A DNA stretch of 8,426 nucleotides from Cellvibrionaceae bacterium (lineage in GTDB: Bacteria; Pseudomonadota; Gammaproteobacteria; Pseudomonadales; Cellvibrionaceae): assembly GCA_027012915.1 (NCBI GenBank), contig JALUYN010000567.1, forward strand, positions 1-8,426, in the 5' to 3' direction. Positions within the stretch are counted from its first letter, which is position 1. Every line of letters starts with the position of its first letter. The notes under the pieces are model-generated. The model was not told the origin of the DNA, searched no databases, and saw only the letters and a list, made by a program, of their open reading frames with translations. Both the position numbers and the translations under genes were made by a program. This document shows, one piece after another, positions 1-5,879 of this stretch.

Positions 1-1551
1 GATGTTATCCAGTTGCGTCATCATGGCGTACTCGCGGAACACTTCGCCTTCATGGAGATAGTTAAAGGCTTGGTCGAAGCCCATGCGTTTGGCCACTTCA
101 CTCATTATCCACCAGTCCGGTTTCGCTTCACCGGGCGAGGGCAGCAAGCGGCGCTGTCGGGAGATGCGGCGCTCGGAATTGGTTACGGTTCCGGATTTTT
201 CACTCCAGCCTTGAGCGGGCAATAGGACATCAGCGCAGCGGGTGGTGTCGGTGTCAGCAATACAATCGGAAACCACCACCAGCGGACATTTATTGAGGGC
301 ATGCTTGATTTTGTCCGCATCAGGCAAGCTGACCACAGGGTTGGTGGCCATAATCCAAACGGCTTTTACCTGACCCGAGTCGATGGCGTCGAACAGATCA
401 ATGGCTTTGAGACCGGGTTTCTGAGTAAGACGATCTGTTTCCCAAAATTCGCTGACCAGCTGATGGCTGCGATCATCACCAAAGGGCATGTGCACAGCCA
501 GGGTACTGGCCAGTCCACCAACTTCCCGTCCACCCATGGCGTTGGGTTGCCCGGTTAACGAAAACGGACCGCTACCGGGTTTGCCGATACGACCGGTTGC
601 CAAGTGGCAGTTGAGAATACTGTTAACCTTATCGGAGCCCCGGGAGGATTGATTGACTCCTTGGGAAAACAGAGTGACGACTTTTTCTGTATCGGAAAAG
701 CGCTTGTAAAAAGTATCCAGGTCCGCTGCGCTAACGCCGAGGACTTCTGCCAGCGAGCCGAGCCGCTGAAGATCCTCTTGTGCTTGCGCAAGAGCGTCTT
801 CAAAGTGTTCAGTGTGCTGCGTAATGAAATCGTTGTTCAGGGCTCCACTGTCGTGAAGATGACTCAACAATCCATTGAACAGCGCAACATCGCTGCCTGG
901 TTGAATAGGCAGGTGCAGATCCGCGATTTCACAAGTATCAGTTACGCGAGGGTCAACAGATACGATAAATAGCTCTGGACGCTGTTGTTTGGCGGCTTTC
1001 ACGCGCTGATACAGAACAGGATGACACCATGCCATGTTGGAGCCGGTGATAACAATCATGTCCGCCTGTTCCAGGTCGGCGTAACAGCCCGGCACTGTGT
1101 CGGTACCAAAGGCGCGTTGGTGGCCCGCTACAGTGGAAGACATGCAGAGGCGCGAATTGGTGTCGATATTGCCGCTACCAATAAAACCCTTCATCAGCTT
1201 ATTGGCCACATAATAATCCTCGGTGAGGATCTGACCTGAAACATAGAACGCTACCGAGTCGGGGCCATGCTCGGCAATAATTTCGTTGAAGCTCTTGGCA
1301 ACGTGATCCAGAGCGCTATCCCAGTCCGTGCGCACTCCACCAATCTTAGGGTGCAAGAGTCGACCTTCGTGGGTCACCGTTTCCCCCAGGGCTAATCCTT
1401 TCGAGCAAAGGCGACCATAGTTGGCGGGATGCTCTTTGTCTCCGCGAATATCCAGTTGGCCTTTACTGTTGGGCTTGGCTTCTATTCCACAGCCGACGCC
1501 GCAATAGGCGCATGTGGTTTTAATCCAGGGGGAGTTTCTATCAACTGACAC
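1..1551 (-). CDS. nasA: Assimilatory nitrate reductase catalytic subunit, N-terminal part (runs off left edge)
   Basis: Cytoplasmic molybdenum enzyme that reduces nitrate to nitrite, the first reductive step of nitrate assimilation. Reading the minus strand gives 517 stop-free codons continuing past the left edge. An N-terminal 4Fe-4S motif is visible: C14-x2-C17-x3-C21 (within TTCAYCGVGCG) and C49 in LCSKG. The context NSRLCMSS puts the likely Mo-ligating cysteine at C136. Further family landmarks are ITGSNMAWCHPV, SVDPRVTDTCEIADLHLPIQPGSD and LTGQPNAMGGREVGG. Family members are roughly 700-900 residues, so the C-terminal molybdopterin-binding part lies outside the window. The start chosen is GTG at 1549-1551, preceded by GGAG (1560-1563) with 8 bases of spacing and close to the first cysteine motif. 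The frame stays open further upstream, but the predicted promoter lies there. It is transcribed divergently from cobA-nirBD. The symbol nasA is used for both this reductase and a transporter in different species. Periplasmic NapA is less likely, as no Tat signal is visible. Confidence 0.95.
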   Translation of the reverse strand, partial: MSVDRNSPWIKTTCAYCGVGCGIEAKPNSKGQLDIRGDKEHPANYGRLCSKGLALGETVTHEGRLLHPKIGGVRTDWDSALDHVAKSFNEIIAEHGPDSVAFYVSGQILTEDYYVANKLMKGFIGSGNIDTNSRLCMSSTVAGHQRAFGTDTVPGCYADLEQADMIVITGSNMAWCHPVLYQRVKAAKQQRPELFIVSVDPRVTDTCEIADLHLPIQPGSDVALFNGLLSHLHDSGALNNDFITQHTEHFEDALAQAQEDLQRLGSLAEVLGVSAADLDTFYKRFSDTEKVVTLFSQGVNQSSRGSDKVNSILNCHLATGRIGKPGSGPFSLTGQPNAMGGREVGGLASTLAVHMPFGDDRSHQLVSEFWETDRLTQKPGLKAIDLFDAIDSGQVKAVWIMATNPVVSLPDADKIKHALNKCPLVVVSDCIADTDTTRCADVLLPAQGWSEKSGTVTNSERRISRQRRLLPSPGEAKPDWWIMSEVAKRMGFDQAFNYLHEGEVFREYAMMTQLDNI

Positions 1552-1559
1552 TGGTACGA

Positions 1560-1563
1560 CTCC
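1560..1563 (-). promoter_or_regulatory. Ribosome binding site deciding the nasA start
   Basis: GGAG on the minus strand, 8 bases before GTG 1549-1551. It supports the GTG start over an in-frame ATG at 1657-1659, which would add 36 residues and would sit upstream of the predicted transcription start. Confidence 0.6.
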
Positions 1564-1610
1564 GTGTTTTATCGGGTTCCCATATAGAGGAACTGTTTCA
1601 AAGGTTTTAA

Positions 1611-1895
1611 ATGCTGCTGTTGCTAGAGCAATTACTGAGCCAATACGAAGCTGCGTCATTGAGCTGGCGAGATATTCGTAAAATATTCTTATATTTCAGC
1701 GGGTTAGGTTGGTTGCTTTGTGTATGTCTTGGTGCTTGCACAAAAATGGTGCAGCCAAAGATAAAAACCTTTTGCTTGATTTTGGGCTTTATATTTGTTT
1801 TGTGCGCCACAGTGGTGCAATTTGTTGTTGTAAAGCTTTGGAAGCGCTGCTCTCTTGTGGTGCTTTTTATTTTGGGGGTGGCCATAACCTATTGA
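1611..1895 (+). CDS. Doubtful 94-residue hydrophobic ORF
   Basis: I do not recognise this protein. The frame begins with ATG preceded by AAAGG (1600-1604, 6 bases spacing). It encodes a charged N-terminal stretch (about residues 1-25) followed by hydrophobic segments near residues 26-43, 52-72 and 79-94, so as a protein it would be a small inner-membrane protein. Against it being a gene: it runs through both strong NtrC-like dyads, overlaps the predicted nasA promoter and leader, and uses several rare ATA, TTA and CTA codons unlike the neighbouring genes. AT-rich DNA also readily yields hydrophobic translations. I think it is more likely a chance frame in regulatory DNA. Confidence 0.18.
   Translation: MLLLLEQLLSQYEAASLSWRDIRKIFLYFSGLGWLLCVCLGACTKMVQPKIKTFCLILGFIFVLCATVVQFVVVKLWKRCSLVVLFILGVAITY
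1627..1642 (-). promoter_or_regulatory. Sigma-54 (-24/-12) promoter for nasA
   Basis: Minus-strand TGGCTCAGTAATTGCT matches the sigma-54 consensus TGGCACG-N4-TTGCW, with the GG and GC doublets at exact spacing (GG 1641-1640, GC 1629-1628). The expected transcription start is near 1616-1615, giving a leader of about 64 bases to the GTG start. The -24 box has one mismatch (TGGCTC for TGGCAC), so it may be somewhat weaker than the opposing promoter. Confidence 0.72.
1737..1753. promoter_or_regulatory. NtrC-type enhancer site 1
   Basis: TGCACAAAAATGGTGCA is a 17-bp imperfect dyad matching the NtrC consensus TGCACCA-N3-TGGTGCA at 13 of 14 specified positions. Its centre (1745) is about 129 bases upstream of the predicted nasA start and about 221 upstream of the predicted cobA start. 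Both are normal distances for a sigma-54 enhancer. An extra half-site TGGTGC lies just left at 1730-1735. Confidence 0.75.
1803..1819. promoter_or_regulatory. NtrC-type enhancer site 2
   Basis: TGCGCCACAGTGGTGCA matches the same 17-bp NtrC dyad at 13 of 14 specified positions. Its centre (1811) is 66 bp from site 1, a little over six helical turns, so the sites may lie near the same DNA face. It is about 155 bases upstream of the predicted cobA start and 195 upstream of that of nasA. Confidence 0.75.
1848..1864. promoter_or_regulatory. Possible weak third NtrC-type site
   Basis: TGCTCTCTTGTGGTGCT has a good right half (TGGTGCT) and a poor left half (TGCTCTC). Its centre is 45 bp from site 2. 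Alone it would not be called. Beside two strong dyads it could be a lower-affinity cooperative site. Confidence 0.3.
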
Positions 1896-1897
1896 TA
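1885..1897 (-). promoter_or_regulatory. IHF-type binding site
   Basis: Minus-strand TATCAATAGGTTA fits the IHF core consensus WATCAA-N4-TTR at every specified position and is flanked by A/T-rich runs. It is centred about 75 bases upstream of the predicted cobA transcription start, between enhancers and promoter. IHF commonly bends DNA there to bring NtrC to sigma-54 polymerase. I saw no equally good site on the nasA side. Confidence 0.55.
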
Positions 1898-1939
1898 GTA
1901 AAAGGCTTTTAAATTTATTTTTGAGTGGGAAGTGAAGGC

Positions 1940-1955
1940 TGGCACTGTCTTTGCT
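1940..1955 (+). promoter_or_regulatory. Sigma-54 (-24/-12) promoter for cobA-nirBD
   Basis: TGGCACTGTCTTTGCT matches the sigma-54 consensus with a perfect TGGCAC and TTGCT and exact GG-to-GC spacing (GG 1941-1942, GC 1953-1954). Transcription should start near 1966-1967, leaving a leader of about 30 bases before the cobA ATG. It is the better match of the two sigma-54 promoters here. Confidence 0.8.
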
Positions 1956-1996
1956 CTATCCATAGCAGATTTCAAATTATGCGGTGGTAGAGCGCT

Positions 1997-2833
1997 ATGT
2001 CGACAAACCTTCCTTTTTCCGAAGTGATTCACTTCAACACGTGTTCCTCTCCGACAGCCAGTAGACCAGGGACGGTCAGTCTGGTTGGCGCGGGACCCGG
2101 TGATCCAGACCTGCTGACTGTTAAAGCACTGCGAGTGATTCAGCAGGCGGATCTGATCTTGTTTGATCGCTTGGTGAGTGAAGATATTCGTGCTCTGTTT
2201 CCGGCGTCGACTCCGGCCATCTACGTGGGCAAGGTTAAAGATCGCCACAGTATCCCCCAGGATCAGTTGAACGAGTTGCTGGTCACGAAGGCGCGCCAGG
2301 GCCTGAATGTGTGTCGCCTCAAAGGTGGTGATTCCCTGGTGTTTGGACGCGGCAGTGAAGAGATGTTGCGCCTGAAAAAGGACGGTATCGAAGTGGAGTT
2401 GGTGCCTGGTATTACGGCGGCTTCCGGTTGTACTACTTATGCTGGTATTCCTCTCACGCATCGCGGCCTGTCTCAAGGCTGCACCTTTGTTACCGCCCAT
2501 GCGGAAAAAGATCTCAATGTCAGTTGGAGCGCTCTGGCGGGGTTGAACCATACCTTGGTGTTTTATATGGGCCTGAGCAAGGCCGGCATGATCAGCAGCG
2601 AGCTGATCGAGGCCGGACTGAATCCAGCGACACCTATTGCCTTTATTGAGAACGGCTGTTGCCCACAGCAACGCACCATCGTTGGTGCACTGAGTGAAAT
2701 GACAGAGCTGGTCGAACGTGAATCGATTAAGTCACCAGCGCTGATCGTTGTGGGCGAGACCGTGAAGTTGTCCGAGCAGCTGCAGTGGTTTTCGAACTTA
2801 TCCGAACCCGAGATTCAGCAACTGTCGGCGTAG
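1997..2833 (+). CDS. cobA: Uroporphyrinogen-III C-methyltransferase (SUMT)
   Basis: Uses two S-adenosylmethionine molecules to methylate uroporphyrinogen III at C2 and C7, giving precorrin-2, the branch-point to siroheme and cobalamin. At 278 residues it is a complete stand-alone SUMT. The SAM/substrate loop VGAGPGDPDLLT is at residues 30-41, YVGK at 76-79, CRLKGGDSLVFGRG at 106-119 (S where many members have P), VPGITAASG at 136-144 and GIPLTHRG at 150-157. About 26 residues precede the fold, slightly longer than usual. It lacks the N-terminal CysG (Met8p/SirC-like) dehydrogenase/ferrochelatase domain, so another enzyme must finish siroheme. It is the first gene after the sigma-54 promoter and lies upstream of nirB, whose product needs siroheme, so supplying that cofactor is its likely role here. 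The ribosome binding site before the ATG is weak (GGTGG/GGTAG). Confidence 0.95.
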   Translation: MSTNLPFSEVIHFNTCSSPTASRPGTVSLVGAGPGDPDLLTVKALRVIQQADLILFDRLVSEDIRALFPASTPAIYVGKVKDRHSIPQDQLNELLVTKARQGLNVCRLKGGDSLVFGRGSEEMLRLKKDGIEVELVPGITAASGCTTYAGIPLTHRGLSQGCTFVTAHAEKDLNVSWSALAGLNHTLVFYMGLSKAGMISSELIEAGLNPATPIAFIENGCCPQQRTIVGALSEMTELVERESIKSPALIVVGETVKLSEQLQWFSNLSEPEIQQLSA

Positions 2834-2846
2834 TTTCGCCACGTGT

Positions 2847-2871
2847 GTCATCGCGCTTGCGAGGCAATGAC
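2847..2871. repeat. Short imperfect palindrome upstream of nirB
   Basis: GTCA-TCGC-GCTT-GCGA, then five unpaired bases (GGCAA) and TGAC, can fold into a small bulged hairpin 14 bases after the cobA stop. No T-run follows, so it is not a convincing terminator. Its GTCATTGC...GCGATGAC character (read on the minus strand) resembles short dispersed palindromic repeats seen between genes in many proteobacteria. It could also be an RNA processing site. Confidence 0.3.
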
Positions 2872-2945
2872 GTAATAAGCGGCCAAGTAGAAACACTTTA
2901 TTTCAAAAAATTACTTAAAAAGTATCGATTAAAAATTTAGAACTC

Positions 2946-2950
2946 TGAGG
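2946..2950 (+). promoter_or_regulatory. Ribosome binding site deciding the nirB start
   Basis: TGAGG lies 7 bases before ATG 2958. A TTG at 2952 is in frame, but only one base separates it from this site. ATG 2958 is therefore the start. Confidence 0.7.
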
Positions 2951-2957
2951 ATTGATT

Positions 2958-5495
2958 ATGAGCAAGCAACGTATTGTTGTCGTCGGTAACGGCATGGTGG
3001 GCCATAAGTTTATCGACAACCTGCTGGAGCAGGGGGAGGGCAAGGATTTTGAAATTGTGACCTGCTCTGAAGAGTCTCGTCTCGCCTATGACCGTGTGCA
3101 CCTGAGTGCCTACTTTTCCGGTTCCACGGCTGCGGATCTGGCCCTGACCAGTCGCGAGTACTATCAGGAAAAAGGTGTTGCCTATCGTCTCAGCGACAAG
3201 GTAGTAGAAATCAATGCCGAAGAGAAATACGTAGTTACCGAGTGTGGTCATAAGGAAGCTTATGACAAACTGGTTCTGGCTACCGGTTCTTATCCGTTTG
3301 TGCCTCCGATTCCCGGTAACGATCAGGAGCATTGTCTGACTTATCGTACCATCGATGACCTGGGTATGATTTCCGCTTCTGTTAAAGAAAGCAAGGTGGG
3401 CGTTGTCGTAGGTGGTGGACTGCTGGGCCTGGAAGCCGCTAACGCTCTGAAAGCTGCGGGCCTGGAAACCCACGTGGTTGAATTCGCTCCGCGCTTGATG
3501 GCAGTGCAGTTGGATGAAGGCGGCGGCAAATTACTGCGTCGTAAAATTGAAGATCTGGGTGTTCAAGTTCACACCGAGAAGGCCACTACTGAAATTGTCA
3601 AAGGTGAAGAGTGTCGCTATCGCATGAACTTTGCCGACGGTTCTTTCCTTGAAACTGACATGATCGTATTCTCTGCTGGTATTCGTCCTCAGGATGAACT
3701 GGCACGTAAACACGATATAAATGTGGGCGAGCGCGGCGGTATTGAAGTCGATAACTACTGTCGTACTTCGGCTCAAGATATCTACGCCATCGGTGAATGT
3801 GCTCTGTGGGGTGGTCGTATCTTTGGTCTGGTAGCCCCTGGCTACACCATGGCAAAAGTAGTTGCCAAGCATATTGTTGGTGATGACAAAGAGATGTTCC
3901 TGGGTGCGGACATGAGCACCAAGTTGAAGTTGCTGGGTGTGGACGTTGCGAGTATCGGTGACGCCCATGGCCAAACCGAAGGTGCTCAGTCCTACACCTA
4001 CAACGATGAAATTGAGCAGGTGTACAAGCGACTGATCGTGTCTGCTGACGGCAAAAAAGTATTGGGTGCCGTTCTAGTGGGTGATGTTGAAGCTTACGGC
4101 GGTCTGTTGCAGATGATGCTCAACGATATGGATCTGCCAGAAAATCCAGCCGCTCTGATTCTGCCGAACACCGACGGTGCTGAAACCGGTTTGGGCGCGG
4201 ATGCCTTGCCGGATACCGCGCAGATCTGTTCCTGTTACGACGTGACCAAGGCAGATATCAAAGAGGCCATTGCCAACGGCTGTACCGATATGGCCGGTAT
4301 CAAAAGCGCTACTGAAGCCTCTACAGGTTGTGGCGGTTGTGCTGCTCTGACCAAGCAGGTGTTGGACGCAGAGTTGGCCAACCTCGGTTACGAAGTGAAA
4401 ACCGATATCTGTGAGCACTTTGCCTATTCCCGTAAAGAGTTGGCTGACATCGTGCGTGTTAAGAAGATCAAGACTTTTGAAGAGTTGCTGGAGAGCCACG
4501 GTAATGGTGGTTCAGGCTGTGAGGTGTGTAAGCCAGCCGTAGGGTCCATTCTGGCGTCCTTCTGGAACGACTATGTACTGGATGACAAGCTGATTAGCTT
4601 GCAGGACACCAACGATATCTTCTTGGGCAATATGCAAAAAGACGGTACCTATTCTGTTGTACCGCGTGTTCCAGGCGGTGAAATTACCCCTGAAAAACTG
4701 ATCGTCATCGGTGAGGTCGCCAAAGAATTTAATCTCTACACCAAGGTCACTGGTGGCCAGCGTATCGATCTGTTCGGCGCACAGTTGCATGAGCTTCCAA
4801 CTATCTGGAAGAAGCTGATTGATGCCGGGTTCGAAACCGGTCACGCCTACGGTAAATCGTTGCGTACCGTTAAGTCCTGTGTGGGTAGTACCTGGTGTCG
4901 CTATGGTGTTAACGACAGTGTCGGCTTCGCCATTGATCTGGAAAATCGCTACAAGGGTTTACGTGCACCGCACAAAATCAAATTTGCAGTATCTGGCTGT
5001 ACTCGTGAATGTGCCGAAGCTCAGTGTAAGGACATCGGCGTAATCGCAACCGAGAACGGCTGGAACCTCTACGTATGCGGTAACGGCGGCATGCGTCCTC
5101 GTCACGGTGATCTGTTTGCCACCGATCTCGACAACGAAACATTGATCAAATACGTCGACCGCATTCTGATGTTCTACGTACGAACCGCCGATCGCCTGCA
5201 GCGTACTTCGGTATGGCTGGAAAATCTTGAAGGTGGCCTGGACTACCTGAAGGAAGTGGTTATTGAAGACAAGCTGGGCCTGGGTGAAGAGCTGGAAGCC
5301 GAAATGGAAGCCAACATCAGCAACTACCAGTGTGAGTGGAAGACTACCATCGAGAATCCGGAAAAACTGAAGCGCTTCCAGCACTTCATTAATTCCGAAG
5401 AGACCGACAGCAACTTGGCGTACGTCGAAGAGCGCGAGCAGCGTCGTCCTGCAACCAAACAAGAACGCATTGAAGCCGTTGAAGTGGCTAGCTAA
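2958..5495 (+). CDS. nirB: Nitrite reductase [NAD(P)H], large subunit
   Basis: Cytoplasmic enzyme that reduces nitrite to ammonium by six electrons from NAD(P)H through FAD, Fe-S centres and siroheme. It has 845 residues, the normal length. In order: an FAD/NAD-binding pyridine nucleotide-disulphide oxidoreductase module (VVVGNGMVG near residue 6, second dinucleotide loop GGGLLG from 152, IGECALWGG around 278-286); a BFD-like [2Fe-2S] domain with C424-x-C426 and C458-x2-C461; a second cysteine-bearing region (C485, C521-x2-C524); and the C-terminal sulphite/nitrite reductase half-domains with siroheme/4Fe-4S ligands C641-x5-C647 and C681-x3-C685. All expected ligands are present. nirD follows after 15 bases. 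The 124-base gap after cobA has no clear terminator or sigma-70 promoter, so co-transcription from the upstream sigma-54 promoter is likely. Confidence 0.98.
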   Translation: MSKQRIVVVGNGMVGHKFIDNLLEQGEGKDFEIVTCSEESRLAYDRVHLSAYFSGSTAADLALTSREYYQEKGVAYRLSDKVVEINAEEKYVVTECGHKEAYDKLVLATGSYPFVPPIPGNDQEHCLTYRTIDDLGMISASVKESKVGVVVGGGLLGLEAANALKAAGLETHVVEFAPRLMAVQLDEGGGKLLRRKIEDLGVQVHTEKATTEIVKGEECRYRMNFADGSFLETDMIVFSAGIRPQDELARKHDINVGERGGIEVDNYCRTSAQDIYAIGECALWGGRIFGLVAPGYTMAKVVAKHIVGDDKEMFLGADMSTKLKLLGVDVASIGDAHGQTEGAQSYTYNDEIEQVYKRLIVSADGKKVLGAVLVGDVEAYGGLLQMMLNDMDLPENPAALILPNTDGAETGLGADALPDTAQICSCYDVTKADIKEAIANGCTDMAGIKSATEASTGCGGCAALTKQVLDAELANLGYEVKTDICEHFAYSRKELADIVRVKKIKTFEELLESHGNGGSGCEVCKPAVGSILASFWNDYVLDDKLISLQDTNDIFLGNMQKDGTYSVVPRVPGGEITPEKLIVIGEVAKEFNLYTKVTGGQRIDLFGAQLHELPTIWKKLIDAGFETGHAYGKSLRTVKSCVGSTWCRYGVNDSVGFAIDLENRYKGLRAPHKIKFAVSGCTRECAEAQCKDIGVIATENGWNLYVCGNGGMRPRHGDLFATDLDNETLIKYVDRILMFYVRTADRLQRTSVWLENLEGGLDYLKEVVIEDKLGLGEELEAEMEANISNYQCEWKTTIENPEKLKRFQHFINSEETDSNLAYVEEREQRRPATKQERIEAVEVAS

Positions 5496-5510
5496 TTAAG
5501 GAGTTATGAC

Positions 5511-5879
5511 ATGAGTAACTGGAACACTATTTGTAAAGAGAGTGACTTAACTCCGGGTGTAGGTATCTGCGCTCTGCACCAAGGCCAGCAAGTTGCAATT
5601 TTTAAATCTCAGGATGGCGCGGCCTTGTATGCCGTGTCCAATTTTGATCCTGTGGGTGAAGCCAACGTGATGTCCCGTGGTTTGATTGGTTCTACCGGTG
5701 ACGCCGTGTACGTCGCATCGCCGTTGTACAAAGAGCGCTACAACCTGGAAACAGGCGAGTGCCTCGACAACGAAGAACTTAGCTTGAAAACCTTCTCGGT
5801 TCGCGCCGAAGAAGGTGCCATTCAACTGTTGGTGGATGGTGAAGTAATTGATATTAATACGGGTGACAAAGTCGCATGA
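5511..5879 (+). CDS. nirD: Nitrite reductase [NAD(P)H], small subunit
   Basis: Partner of NirB in the assimilatory nitrite reductase. The 122 residues form a Rieske-like ferredoxin fold of the NirD type. The places where true Rieske proteins carry C-x-H and C-x2-H hold N44-F-D46 and S70-P-L-Y73, so no [2Fe-2S] cluster should bind. This is normal for NirD, which is thought to play a structural or stabilising role. Other recognisable stretches are VGICALHQGQQVAIF (17-31) and YNLETGECLD (77-86). A strong AAGGAG (5498-5503) lies 7 bases before the ATG. The stop codon overlaps the transporter start (ATGA at 5876-5879), so translation of the two is probably coupled. Confidence 0.96.
   Translation: MSNWNTICKESDLTPGVGICALHQGQQVAIFKSQDGAALYAVSNFDPVGEANVMSRGLIGSTGDAVYVASPLYKERYNLETGECLDNEELSLKTFSVRAEEGAIQLLVDGEVIDINTGDKVA

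Larger units (their letters stand above)
1552..1996. promoter_or_regulatory. Divergent nasA / cobA-nirBD control region
   Basis: A 445-base stretch between the divergent starts, visibly AT-richer than the flanking genes. It contains a sigma-54 promoter at each end, two strong and one weak NtrC-like dyads in the middle, and an IHF-type site on the right. Its layout (promoter, shared enhancers, IHF site, promoter) is typical of nitrogen-regulated divergent operons. The predicted 5' leaders are short, about 64 bases for nasA and 30 for cobA. I saw no hairpin of the NasT-type antiterminator kind in either one. An open frame across 1611-1895 is treated separately. Confidence 0.8.

Noticed and set aside
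13..1239. Several open frames of 70-122 codons on the plus strand over nasA
   Set aside because: They lie opposite a continuous nitrate reductase frame with matching conserved motifs throughout. None has a coherent protein character.
1552..1659. N-terminal extension of nasA to an in-frame ATG at 1657-1659
   Set aside because: The added 36 residues do not resemble the family N-terminus, the GTG at 1549-1551 has its own GGAG site, and the predicted sigma-54 transcription start near 1616 lies downstream of that ATG.
1889..2671. Long (260-codon) open frame on the minus strand opposite cobA
   Set aside because: It is the antisense shadow of a clear SUMT gene, and its translation has no recognisable family features.
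2952..2957. TTG start two codons upstream of nirB ATG
   Set aside because: It sits almost directly against the TGAGG ribosome site, whereas ATG 2958 has ideal spacing and begins the typical MSKQRIVVVGNGMVG N-terminus.
5511..5879. nirD as a true Rieske [2Fe-2S] protein
   Set aside because: The C-x-H and C-x2-H cluster ligands are replaced (N44/D46, S70/Y73), as expected for NirD.
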